Below, piece by piece: positions 1-9,376 of a DNA stretch of 64,000 nt. This DNA comes from Rhodospirillaceae bacterium (GTDB taxonomy: Bacteria > Pseudomonadota > Alphaproteobacteria > Thalassobaculales > Thalassobaculaceae), in NCBI GenBank assembly GCA_018401495.1, contig JAGYJX010000039.1:1-64000 (forward strand). Reading direction: 5' to 3'. The notes under the pieces are model-generated. The model worked only from the letters and a program-made list of their open reading frames with translations, did not search any database and was not told where the DNA came from. The translations under genes and the position numbers were made by a program. Position 1 is the stretch's first letter. Each line of letters opens with the position of its first letter.

Positions 1-660
1 AGAGCGCCTTCCCCCTTCTGTCGTCATCCCGGGCGTCGCGCAGCGCGTGACCTGGGACCCACCTGCCGCTCCGCCGGGGGTACCAACGGAAAGCCCCGTC
101 GCCTCTGGGCCCCGGCTCGACCGCGCCGCAGGCGCGCTCGTCCGGGGTGACGACAGTGAGGGTGGAGCGCCGCTCCCCATCCGCAACGACACCGAGGCGG
201 AGCGCCTTCCCCCTTCTGTCGTCATCCCGGGCGCCGCGCAGCGGTGACCCGGGACCCACCCGCGCTCCGCCGGGGGTACCAACGGAAAGCCCCGTCGCCC
301 CTGGGCCCCGGCTCGACCGCGCCGCAGGCGCGCTCGTCCGGGGTGACGACAGTGAGGGTGGAGCGCCGCTCCCCATTCGCAACGACACCGAGGCGGAAGG
401 CCTTCCCCCTTCTGTCGTCATCCCGGGCGCCGCGCAGCGGTGACCCGGGACCCACCCGCGCTCCGCCGGGGGTACCAACGGAAAGCCCCGTCGCCCCTGG
501 GCCCCTGGCTCGACCGCGCCGCAGGCGCGCTCGTCCGGGGTGACGACAGTGAGGGTGGAGCGCCGCTCCCCATTCGCAACGACACCGAGGCGGAAGGCCT
601 TCCCCCTTCTGTCGTCATCCCGGGCGCCGCGCAGCGGTGACCCGGGACCCACTCGCCGCT
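1..660. repeat. Tandem REP/MITE-like repeat array, about 197 bp unit
   Basis: A unit of about 197 bp is repeated in tandem a little over three times. The landmark TCGTCATCCCGG recurs at 21, 219, 415 and 612, so the spacings are 198, 196 and 197 bp. Each unit carries GTCATCCCGG on one side and CCGGGGTGAC on the other, the inverted-repeat design of intergenic REP/MITE-like elements seen in many alphaproteobacteria. Open frames run through the block on both strands but encode low-complexity Pro/Arg-rich sequence that repeats with the DNA, so no gene is called. The left edge of the array lies outside the window. A related block occurs at 6.8-7.4 kb. Confidence 0.85.
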
Positions 661-675
661 CGGCGCCCGGACGCT

Positions 676-1182
676 TCAGGCTGCCGGCAATTCCTCGTCG
701 TCCTCCGGCTCCTCGTCGATCGGCACGCCCGGCAGGCGCTTGCGGGTGCGGATCACCAGGGCGGTCTTGACGTTCGAGACCAGCGGAGCCGAGGTCAGAC
801 GGCTGGTCAGGAACTTCTGGAAGGCATCCCAGTCGCGGGCGACGATCTTCAGCAGGAAGTCCGCCTCGCCCATGAGCATGTGGCACTCGCGGACCTCCGG
901 CCAATCGCCGACCATCTGCTCGAACCTGGCCAGATCGGTCTCGGCCTGGCTGGTCAAACCGACCTGGGCGTAGATGGTGACCGTGAAGCCAAGCATTTCC
1001 GGGGCGATGTCAGCGTGGTATCCCCGAAGGTAACCGGCCTCTTCCAGGGCCCGTACACGTCGGAGGCAGGGCGGCGCAGAGATGCCGGCACGGCTCGCAA
1101 GCTCGACGTTGGTCATGCGGCCATCGTCCTGAAGATCGCGCAGAATGCGGCGATCGATCCGGTCCAGTTTCACGCGACGCAC
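676..1182 (-). CDS. Lrp/AsnC family transcriptional regulator
   Basis: The 168-residue product has an N-terminal winged helix-turn-helix (about residues 5-60, with LDRIDRRILRDLQDDGR and a recognition-helix region around ISAPPCLRRVRALE) and a C-terminal AsnC/RAM ligand-binding domain (about 70-145). Members usually form dimers or octamers, bind an amino acid and control amino-acid or central metabolism genes. The GTG at 1182 is chosen because AGGGAG lies 7 nt upstream; a second GTG three codons later is possible. The open frame continues much further upstream, but that part is not protein-like. An unusually acidic tail (DEEPEDDEELPAA) closes the protein. The gene is divergent from the ELM1-family gene. 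The effector is unknown. Confidence 0.9.
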   Translation of the reverse strand: MRRVKLDRIDRRILRDLQDDGRMTNVELASRAGISAPPCLRRVRALEEAGYLRGYHADIAPEMLGFTVTIYAQVGLTSQAETDLARFEQMVGDWPEVRECHMLMGEADFLLKIVARDWDAFQKFLTSRLTSAPLVSNVKTALVIRTRKRLPGVPIDEEPEDDEELPAA

Positions 1183-1372
1183 CGCGCGGCTCCCTGTGTG
1201 TGAAAAGGTCGACGTGTGAGGTCGGAGCGGCCCCGCCCCGTGGAACGCAACATAGGGATACCACCTCCGATGCGCAAGATTATTACACGTTCGTGACATA
1301 AAACGACCCTGTCTACCGCGAACCGCCGCTGCCCGAGCCGCCCACGCCCGCGCCGCGCCAGCCGAGCCAGCG

Positions 1373-2359
1373 ATGCCATCCAGCCCCAGCGAGCCAGAGC
1401 AGCCAATCACCTGGATCCTCACCGACGGTACCGTCGGGATGCGGATCCAGTGCCTCGGACTGGCCAAGGCGGCCGGGCTGACACCGATCGTGAAGCGGGT
1501 CCACCCCAGTCTCCTGCTGCGCGCGCTGCCGGTGCTGGGCAGCCTGCCGGGGGTGCCGGCAACCGCCGGCGGCGATCCGATCGCCCCGCCCTGGCCGGAC
1601 GTGGTGATCTCCTGCGGCCGGCGCACCGCCGGGGCGGCGCTGGCCGTCAAGCGGCTGTCGGGCCAGCGGGCCTTCCTCGCCCATATCCAGGACCCTCGGC
1701 TCGACCCGAGGCGTTTCGACCTGCTGGTGGTGCCCGAGCACGATCCGACGCGGGGGCCCAACGTCGTCACCACGCTCGGCGCGCTCAACCCCCATGACCC
1801 CGAGATCCTGGCCGACGCCGCCCGGCACTGGGAGCCGGAGGCGGCTGGCATGCCGCGGCCGCTGGTGGCGGTGATGGTCGGCGGCAGCAACAAGCGCTAC
1901 GACTTCTCGGCCGACGCGGTGGCGCGCTTCGTCGACCGGTTGCGAGCGGTCGCCGATTCCGGCGCCGGCCTGCTCGTGGTCACCTCGCGCCGCACCGACG
2001 CCGCCACCCGCGCCGCGCTCAGGGACGGTCTCGCCGGCCGGAAGGCGCAGGTCTGGACCGGCGACGGCGAGAACCCGTATCTCGGCTTCCTGGCCCTCGC
2101 CGACGCCCTGGTGGTGACCTCGGATTCGGTCAACATGGCGTCGGAGGCCTGCGCCACCGGCAAGCCGGTCTACATCGCCACGGTCGAACCCGAGAGCGGC
2201 CGGCTCGCCGCGTTCCACGCGCGGCTGCGCGCCGCCGGTCATACCCGGGCGTTCGACGGTCGGATCGACCACTGGACCCATCCCTGCCTCGACGAGACGC
2301 CCCGGGTGGGGCAGACCCTGCGGCAGCGACTGATCGACGCCGGCCTTCTCGCCGCCTGA
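1373..2359 (+). CDS. Mitochondrial fission ELM1 family protein (DUF1022)
   Basis: The 328-residue product matches the ELM1/DUF1022 family, a glycosyltransferase-B-like fold found in alphaproteobacteria and in plant mitochondria, where ELM1 recruits a dynamin. The bacterial role is not established. Visible family features are the N-terminal ITWILTDGTVGMRIQCLGLA, the central VGGSNKRYDFS (about residue 168), and the C-terminal VVTSDSVNMASEACATGKPV (about 245-265), which resembles a nucleotide-sugar binding loop. No signal peptide is seen. The ATG has no strong Shine-Dalgarno. It is followed after about 100 bp by a large unknown gene on the same strand, so the two may be co-transcribed. Confidence 0.85.
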   Translation: MPSSPSEPEQPITWILTDGTVGMRIQCLGLAKAAGLTPIVKRVHPSLLLRALPVLGSLPGVPATAGGDPIAPPWPDVVISCGRRTAGAALAVKRLSGQRAFLAHIQDPRLDPRRFDLLVVPEHDPTRGPNVVTTLGALNPHDPEILADAARHWEPEAAGMPRPLVAVMVGGSNKRYDFSADAVARFVDRLRAVADSGAGLLVVTSRRTDAATRAALRDGLAGRKAQVWTGDGENPYLGFLALADALVVTSDSVNMASEACATGKPVYIATVEPESGRLAAFHARLRAAGHTRAFDGRIDHWTHPCLDETPRVGQTLRQRLIDAGLLAA

Positions 2360-2465
2360 CCAGCCGTCCGTGCCGAAGCCGGCCCGGTCGTCTCGCCGCG
2401 TTGCCGGGACCAACCGCCTCGGGTATGCATCCTTTCGATCCCGCGATCGCATCCGGACCCGCGCC

Positions 2466-4386
2466 ATGGCTCTCAAGATCGACACCTTCTCCAATCAGGT
2501 TGGTGGCTTCAGCTTCTTCAAGGCGGTCGGGCACCCGCTGACCGCCGAGGCGCTGGGCGCCCTGCTGGCCCGGCTGGCGGGCGCCGGACCGGTGGCCCTG
2601 TACGACCCGATGGGGCATCTCGGTACCCTCGCCGAGTTGCATGACCTGACCCGCCTCGAGATCCGCGACGTGTTCGTGCAGGCGGTCGAGCGGATCGGCG
2701 AGACCATCCTCGGGCAGCGCGCGCGGCCGGTCACCGAGTTGGCCTCGAGCGGCGCCGCCACGGTGCTCCTGGCCGGCTTCGACGCCCAGCGCGCCGCCGA
2801 CCACGTGCGCCACCTGCTGCCGCCGGGCGCCGAACTGGTGACCCTGGACACCGTCCGGCTGCCGGACGCCATGCTGAGCAACCCGCGCAAGTATCTGGAC
2901 CCGCTGAACTTCGCGACCAACCACGCCTTCCTGCGCGACGAGGCCGGGCGCCACACCCGGCTGGTGACCGCCAATTACTGGACCGGCTACGGCGGAAGCG
3001 GCCTGCGGCTCTGGATGCGGCTGTTCGACACCGACGGCGGCGAACTCGCGACCTGGGAGCAGGAACTGGCGGACGGCATAGCGGGCATCGTCATCGACAG
3101 CGCCGAGATCCGCGGGCGGTTCGGCCTCGGCGAGTTCGCCGGCACCCTGTTCATCCACGCCATCGGCGCGCGCGGCCACGACGTGGTGAAGTACGCCGTC
3201 GACACCTACGGCGACGGCGACGACGAGCTGTCCTGCACCCATGACGCCAACGCCTGGCCGGCCGATCTGTACGCCGGCCTGCCGGCGCCGCAGGACGGCG
3301 AGCGGGTGACGCTGTGGCTGCAGAACGCGCACCCGTCGCCGGTACCGGCCGGCAGCATCGGTCTCAACCTGATGGGGCGGGATGACATCCGGGCGTTCGA
3401 CACCGACATTCCCGGCTTCGGCTGCCGGGCGCTGGATCCGGCGGCGCTGTTTCCCGACCAGCGCTGGCCGGCGCAGTTCGAGCTTGCAGGCCGGCAAGCA
3501 CGTGGTCCGGCCGCGCTACGAGATCCGCGCCGGCAACCGCCGCAACCGCATCGCCCACGTCAACGTCGAGCGCGTCGACCTGAAGGCCGACCCGCGGATC
3601 GCCGAGGCGTCCCGGCATCTCGGCAAGGGCTGGATCCTGCCGGCCCCGGTCCTGCCGCTCGACCGCTACCGCTCGCAGGCGCTGCCGACGCCGATGTCGA
3701 CGGCGCAGACGCGTCTGCCGATCCAGGCGGTGATCTACGACGCCGACGGCGGCGAGGCGGCGAGGCGCCGGCTCGGCGTCCTGGCCCGCGCCGACAGCGT
3801 GGCGATCGACGTGTCCGAGACCCTGGGTGACACCGCCCTGCCCTCCGGCTACGGCCACATCGAGCTGATCTACGATTTCGACGCCGGCGCCAACGACGCC
3901 CCCGACGGCTGGCTGCACGGCCTGTTCCGCTACGAGGACCGCGAGACCGGGCACGCCGCCGACACCAGCTTCGGCGCCCACGTGTTCAACGGCGTGCTGA
4001 CCTTCAAGGGCGAGCCGCAGAGCTATGGCGGGCCGCCGCCGGGGCTGTCGACCCGGCTGTTCCTGCGCCTCGGCAACGACCTCGACCGGGTCGACACCCT
4101 CTGCCACCTCATTTACCCGGCCTCGACGCCTTGGCACGAGGTTTCCGCCACCGACCTGGTCCTGACCGCCGCCGACGGCAGCGAGATCGCCCACGCCCGC
4201 CTCGCCATACCCTGCGGCGGCTCGCGGCTGTGGCGGGCCGCTGAGACCTTCGACGCCGGCGATCTCGCCCGCGCCGCCGGCGGCGGCTACGTGCTGATCC
4301 GGGACACCACCTGCCGGCTGTTCGGCTATCACGGCCTGATCCGCGACGGCACGGCGTTCTCGCTCGATCACATGTTCGGGTTCTAG
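2466..4386 (+). CDS. Large conserved-looking protein of unknown function, one frameshift
   Basis: I do not recognise a family. Reading through one apparent single-base insertion near 3486 (GAGCTTGCAGG where GAGCTGCAGG restores the frame) gives about 639 residues. Codon use and third-position GC are gene-like on both sides of the break, and the downstream half has no plausible start of its own at the join. There is no signal peptide or membrane segment, so it is probably cytosolic. The two halves contain Trp- and Tyr-rich stretches such as LVTANYWTGYGGSGLRLWMR and, near the end, IRDTTCRLFGYHGLIRDG. It follows the ELM1-family gene on the same strand and precedes trxB by about 160 bp. The frame break is probably a sequence error. 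Confidence 0.65.
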
Positions 4387-4492
4387 GCTGGCGTCGGAGT
4401 CGCGCCCCGCATCCGGGGTTGCCCCGAGCTGCCGCCCCGGATACCCAAGCCGCGACTCGGCACGCCGTCCGGGCGGGCGGCGGTTCGGTTGA

Positions 4493-5516
<1,024 letters not shown>

Positions 5517-5623
5517 CTGAGCTCCGCAAGACGGCCGGCGGCCGGAGGGGTTAACCCGACGGGCGGTCTCGTGTAGAAATACCGGGTGCGGCTCGACGCC
5601 GCGGGTGTGGCGGCGGGCGGGTC

Positions 5624-6514
5624 ATGGACTGGGACAAGCTGCGCGTCTTTCATGCGGTCGCCGAGGCCGGCAGCTTCACGCACGCCGGCGACACCCTGAA
5701 TCTGAGCCAGTCCGCCGTCAGCCGCCAGATCAGCCATCTGGAGGAGAGCCTGCGGGTGCCGCTGTTCCACCGGCACGCGCGCGGCCTGATCCTGACCGAA
5801 CAGGGCGAGATCCTGTTCCAGACCGCGCGCGACGTGTTCGCCAAGCTGGCGACCACCGAGGCGATCCTGTCGGAAGGCAAGGACCGGCCGAAGGGACCGC
5901 TGCGCCTGACCACCACCGTGGCGCTCGGCTCGAACTGGCTGACGCCGCGCATCGGCGCCTTCCTGGAGCTGTATCCCGAGATCAGCCTGACCCTGATCCT
6001 GAACGACAGCGAGCTCGACCTGTCGATGCGCCAGGCCGACGTGGCGCTGCGCCTGACCCCGCCGCGCCAGCCCGACCTGATCCAGCGCCACCTCAAGACC
6101 ATCAAGTTCCACCTGTACGCCGCCGCCTCCTACCTGAAGGCGGCCGGCGTGCCGCGCACCCCGGCCGATCTCGCCGGCCACCGCCTGGTGATCTACGGCG
6201 AGACCGCGCACCCGCCGTTCCCGAACGTCAACTGGCTGCTCGACGTGGCGCTCCGGCCCGCGCGGCCGGCCGGGTCGGTGCTGCGGGTGAACAACTACTT
6301 CGCCATGTACCGCGCCGTGCAGACCGGCGTCGGCATCGCCGCCCTGCCCGACTACATGGCGCGCGAGGACGTCAGCCTGGTGCGCGTGGTACCGGACCTG
6401 GAGGGCCCACAGGTCCCGGCGTATTTCGTCTACCCCGAGGAGCTCCGGCACTCCAAGCGCATCACCGTGCTGCGCGACTTCCTGATCCAGGAGGTCGCGA
6501 AGTCACAGTTCTAA
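5624..6514 (+). CDS. LysR family transcriptional regulator
   Basis: The intact 296-residue protein is a standard LysR regulator. The N-terminal winged helix-turn-helix spans about residues 1-60 (MDWDKLRVFHAVAEAGSFTH, then LSQSAVSRQISHLEE), and the substrate-binding domain of two Rossmann-like lobes covers about 90-290 (PLRLTTTVALGSNWLTPRI onward). LysR proteins bind DNA as tetramers and respond to a small-molecule inducer. It lies about 100 bp downstream of trxB on the same strand, an arrangement seen in other Rhodospirillales, but whether it controls trxB cannot be told from the sequence. No divergent target gene is present, so the usual LysR rule does not identify the target. Confidence 0.92.
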   Translation: MDWDKLRVFHAVAEAGSFTHAGDTLNLSQSAVSRQISHLEESLRVPLFHRHARGLILTEQGEILFQTARDVFAKLATTEAILSEGKDRPKGPLRLTTTVALGSNWLTPRIGAFLELYPEISLTLILNDSELDLSMRQADVALRLTPPRQPDLIQRHLKTIKFHLYAAASYLKAAGVPRTPADLAGHRLVIYGETAHPPFPNVNWLLDVALRPARPAGSVLRVNNYFAMYRAVQTGVGIAALPDYMAREDVSLVRVVPDLEGPQVPAYFVYPEELRHSKRITVLRDFLIQEVAKSQF

Positions 6515-6651
6515 CCCGCTGTCGCGTCGAGGCCGCCGAGCCCCGCGTTCTCCCGCGTCACGGCATCGCGAGCCATGCGCTTAGCGCATATCGGAACTGC
6601 CCTTTTGCGGATGGTGCTTAATCATTCGGCAACCTATTTCTCGTATTGTCT

Positions 6652-6782
6652 GGATGTTGCGTTGCAACATCCTCTCTGAGCCCCCCGCTCAGAGCAGGGC
6701 CCTTCGGGGTCCTACGTCTCCCAGACGTGAAGCCTCCCTGTTCAACTTGCCCGGAAGCTAACGCTTCCGGGCAGTTTTTTTT
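6652..6782 (+). ncRNA. Candidate structured small RNA with C-rich loops
   Basis: Five consecutive hairpins lie in 131 bp with almost no unpaired sequence. They are a perfect 9-bp stem (6652-6660/6664-6672); a 7-bp stem 6674-6680/6688-6694, extended by one C-G pair to close a CCCCC loop; a 7-bp stem with a TTCG tetraloop (6696-6702/6707-6713, one G-T wobble); a 6-bp stem with a CCC loop (6714-6719/6723-6728); and a terminator hairpin ending in eight T. A single-stranded CCTCCC sits at 6733-6738, between the last two hairpins. No open frame with a start codon and ribosome site fits. C-rich loops of this kind occur in alphaproteobacterial RNAs that pair with Shine-Dalgarno sequences. No Rfam family was recognised: it is not an evident match to SRP, tmRNA, RNase P or 6S RNA. 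A long leader or LysR 3' region is the alternative. Confidence 0.6.
6748..6782 (+). terminator. Rho-independent terminator
   Basis: An 11-bp perfect stem (6748-6758 with 6763-6773, core CCCGGAAGC/GCTTCCGGG) closes a TAAC loop and is followed by eight T at 6775-6782. It would end the candidate small RNA and any read-through from the LysR gene. Confidence 0.9.
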
Positions 6783-6785
6783 GGT

Positions 6786-7430
6786 TGAACCGAGCGTCAT
6801 CCCGACCAAGCGCCGCTCCAGCGGCAAGCCGCCGTCACACCGTGGATCCCGGATCGCCCGCGCTGGCGCGCGTTCGTCCGGGATGACGACGAGGGAGTGG
6901 GGGCCGCTCACCGATTTGGGGTCGACAGGGAGCGAGCGCCTCCCACCTGTCGCCGCAACATCGGCCAGCCGCCGTCGCTCCGTGGGTCCCGGATCGCCCG
7001 CGCTGGCGCGCGGTCGTCCGGGATGACGAGGGAGAGGGGGCCGTTCACCGATTTGGGGGCGACAGGGAGCGAGCGCCTCCCTGGTCGTCATCCCGGCCAA
7101 GCGCAGCGCGAGCCGGGACCCACCCGCCGCTCCGTCGCCGGCAGCAGCGGCCAGCCGCCGTCGCTCCGTGGGTCCCGGATCGCCCGCGCTGGCGCGCGGT
7201 CGTCCGGGATGACGAGGGAGTGGGGGCCGCTCACCGGCCTGATGTCGACCGGGAGCGAACGCCCTCCCCCCAATCGTCATCCCGGCCAAGCGCAGCGCGA
7301 GCCGGGACCCACCCGCCGCTCCGTCGCCGGCAGCAGCGGCCAGCCACCGTCGCTCCGTGGGAGCGCGCCCTCCCCCTGTCGTCATCCCGGGCGGCGCGCA
7401 GCGGCGACCCGGGAGCCAGCCGTCGCTCCG
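6786..7430. repeat. REP/MITE-like interspersed repeats, second block
   Basis: About 645 bp without a gene, filled with partial copies of elements bounded by GTCATCCCGG and CCGGGATGAC. A module of about 55 bp (CGTGGGTCCCGGATCGCCCG onward to the GATGAC end) occurs at roughly 6842, 6981 and 7168. A module of about 95 bp beginning CGTCATCCCGGCCAAGCGCA occurs at roughly 7087 and 7278. The last 50 bp (7378-7430) match the unit of the array at the left end of the window. Long frames cross this block on both strands but repeat with the DNA and encode no recognisable protein. Confidence 0.8.
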
Positions 7431-7967
7431 TCAGTCGGCGATCGGGTAGCGCAGGCGCACCATGGTGGCGGGGCGGTCCGGGTACATCTGGACCACGAAC
7501 AGGTTGTCGTAGTCGGTGTCGGGGTTGAGCGCCATCTGACCGCCGCCCGGCACACCCAGCGCGTCGAGGATGCGCGGGATGTTGCGGGTGTGTCCGACCA
7601 TCAGGCGGTCCCGATCGTCGGGCTTCGCGCGCAGGCGGGCGGCAAAGGCGACCTGCTCGTCGCGGGTCATCACCTGCGGCTGCAGCCCCGACACCGCGGC
7701 GAAGGGCTCACCCGTCTGCCGGCTCCGGAGCGCGTCGGTGGTGATCAGCTCGTCAATCCCGGCGTCGACCAGCATGCGGGCCAGGGTCCGCGCCCGGGCG
7801 CTGCCCTCGGGCAGCAGCGGGGCGGCGTCGCCGGGAACCACCAGGCTCTTCTCGGCGTGTCGGGTCAGGAACACCACGCCCTCGGCGCGGGCCATCCCCG
7901 ACGCCAGGCCTCCCAATGCCAGAACCGGCAACAGCACAAGCGCGATCCACGTCCTTCGCATCCCCAT
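7431..7967 (-). CDS. Secreted histidine phosphatase family protein
   Basis: The 178-residue protein starts with a signal peptide (MRRTWIALVLLPVLALGGLA, likely cut after SGMARA) and continues as a histidine-phosphatase (phosphoglycerate-mutase-like) fold. The catalytic RHA motif is at residues 36-38 (TRHAEKS), and the second active-site histidine is in VGHTRNIP at residue 126. Such proteins use a phosphohistidine intermediate to dephosphorylate small molecules or phosphoproteins; the substrate here is unknown, and the periplasm is the expected location. A second ATG two codons in is also possible. The gene's 3' end abuts the second repeat block. Confidence 0.85.
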   Translation of the reverse strand: MGMRRTWIALVLLPVLALGGLASGMARAEGVVFLTRHAEKSLVVPGDAAPLLPEGSARARTLARMLVDAGIDELITTDALRSRQTGEPFAAVSGLQPQVMTRDEQVAFAARLRAKPDDRDRLMVGHTRNIPRILDALGVPGGGQMALNPDTDYDNLFVVQMYPDRPATMVRLRYPIAD

Positions 7968-8156
7968 CCCGACCCCCGCCTCCAGCGCCCCATGTTGCTC
8001 GCCCCCGCGACTAGCGGACCAGCAACCAATCCCCGGACCCCGACCACCTGTCAAGCGTGCGCCATTCCGCTCTACACTCACCTTTAAGATTCGGTCGGAT
8101 ACAAATCGGCGCCAAGGCCGCCCGGCCGAGGCGGACGACGCACCGCGGGGACGATC

Positions 8157-8687
8157 ATGTCCGGCCCGATCCAACGGCCGATGGGGACCTTCCGGCACGG
8201 CCGGCTGACGGTGTTCTCGCCCGGGACGCCACCGGACGTGCTGGCGCGGCACCCGCTGGCGGCGCGCCTGCTGGCCGTCTGGAATGCCTGGCGCGGCGAC
8301 CGGGCCATGCCGGAGCGCGACGAGGTCGACCCACTCGACATGCGGGGATTGCTGGAGAACATCGTGCTGCTCGACGCGGTCGACGGCGATTTCAGGTTTC
8401 GACTGGTCGGCGAAGCGGTGAACTCCCGCTACGGCCACGGCCTCAAGGGCCACACGCTGGGCGAGCGGCTGACCGGGGCAGCGCTGGACGAGACGCTGTA
8501 CGAACACCGGCGGTGCGTCGACGACACCGCCGGCGTCCTGGTTCGCAACACCCGCGACGCCGCCACACTCAACGACCAGCTTCTCTACACCCGCCTGCTG
8601 TTGCCGCTCTCCGACGCCACCGGCCGGGCGCGGCACGTGCTCGGGTTGATGGAGTTCCACGGCCCGGACGCCTGCTCTCCGACCTGA
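8157..8687 (+). CDS. PAS_5 domain protein, copy 1
   Basis: The 176-residue soluble protein is a stand-alone PAS-like domain of the PAS_5 type (PF07310), common in Rhodospirillales and of unknown function. The family pattern is clear: a helix with AVWNAWRGD, then [19 protein letters not shown] and the [15 protein letters not shown] strand-turn. The C-terminal half ([20 protein letters not shown]) forms the closing beta strands. There is no output domain, so it may bind a ligand or partner protein. Three paralogues lie within 14 kb (at 15.3, 15.9 and 21.4 kb). The start has GGGACG just upstream. Confidence 0.8.
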   Translation: MSGPIQRPMGTFRHGRLTVFSPGTPPDVLARHPLAARLLAVWNAWRGDRAMPERDEVDPLDMRGLLENIVLLDAVDGDFRFRLVGEAVNSRYGHGLKGHTLGERLTGAALDETLYEHRRCVDDTAGVLVRNTRDAATLNDQLLYTRLLLPLSDATGRARHVLGLMEFHGPDACSPT

Positions 8688-8799
8688 TCGACCCGGACGA
8701 TCGAAGGTGACAATTCGCTTCGCCCGGCCGATCGGCATGTCTATCGTTCCCCCGCCTACGGTTTCAAAACCACGGCGGCGTCAAGGGCAGGGGTGCGGG

Positions 8800-9368
8800 A
8801 TGGGGGACATGTCGACGACCACGCTGGTCCTGGCCGCGGCGGCGGTGCTCGCCGGCTGGGGCATCCTGATCTACAACCGCCTGGTCGCCAGGCGCCAGCA
8901 GGTCCGCGAGGGGTGGAGCGGGATCGACGTGCAGCTCAAGCGCCGCGCCGACCTGATTCCCAACCTCGTCAACACCGTCAAGGCTACGCCCAGCACGAGC
9001 GCGGCGTGCTGGAGGCGGTAACCGAGATGCGGTCGCGGGTGCAGGCCGCCGCCGGCGCCGGCCCGGCGGCGCGGCAGATGGCGGAGGGCGAGCTGTCGAT
9101 GGCGCTGTCGCGGCTGCTGATGGTCGCCGAGAGCTATCCGGCGCTGGCCGCCGACGCCAATTTCCGCGAGCTGCAGGCCACCCTGGCCGACCTCGAGGAC
9201 CAGATCCAGATGGCGCGCCGCTACTACAACGGCAGCGTCCGCGACCTGAACACGCTCATCGAATCGTTCCCGAGCAACATCGTCGCGGGCTGGTTCCGGT
9301 TCCTGCCGGCGGAGTACTACGAGGTCGAGCACGCCGGCGACCGCGCGCTGCCGTCGGTTTCGTTCTGA
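8800..9368 (+). CDS. LemA family protein, one frameshift
   Basis: LemA proteins are small membrane-anchored coiled-coil proteins of uncertain role, often paired with DUF2207 or TPM-domain membrane proteins. The reconstructed product is about 189 residues. It has an N-terminal membrane anchor ([20 protein letters not shown]), the family signature [19 protein letters not shown], a coiled-coil helical bundle, and the C-terminal [20 protein letters not shown]. The frame breaks at about 8993, where AAGGCTACG lacks one G of the expected AAGGGCTACG, probably a homopolymer error. It sits 8 bp before the DUF2207 gene on the same strand, so the two form an operon. Confidence 0.88.
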
Positions 9369-9376
9369 CGGCGGCG

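Noticed and set aside
6897-8087. A plus-strand open frame through the second repeat block
   Set aside because: The first half repeats with the DNA and the second half is antisense to the histidine phosphatase.
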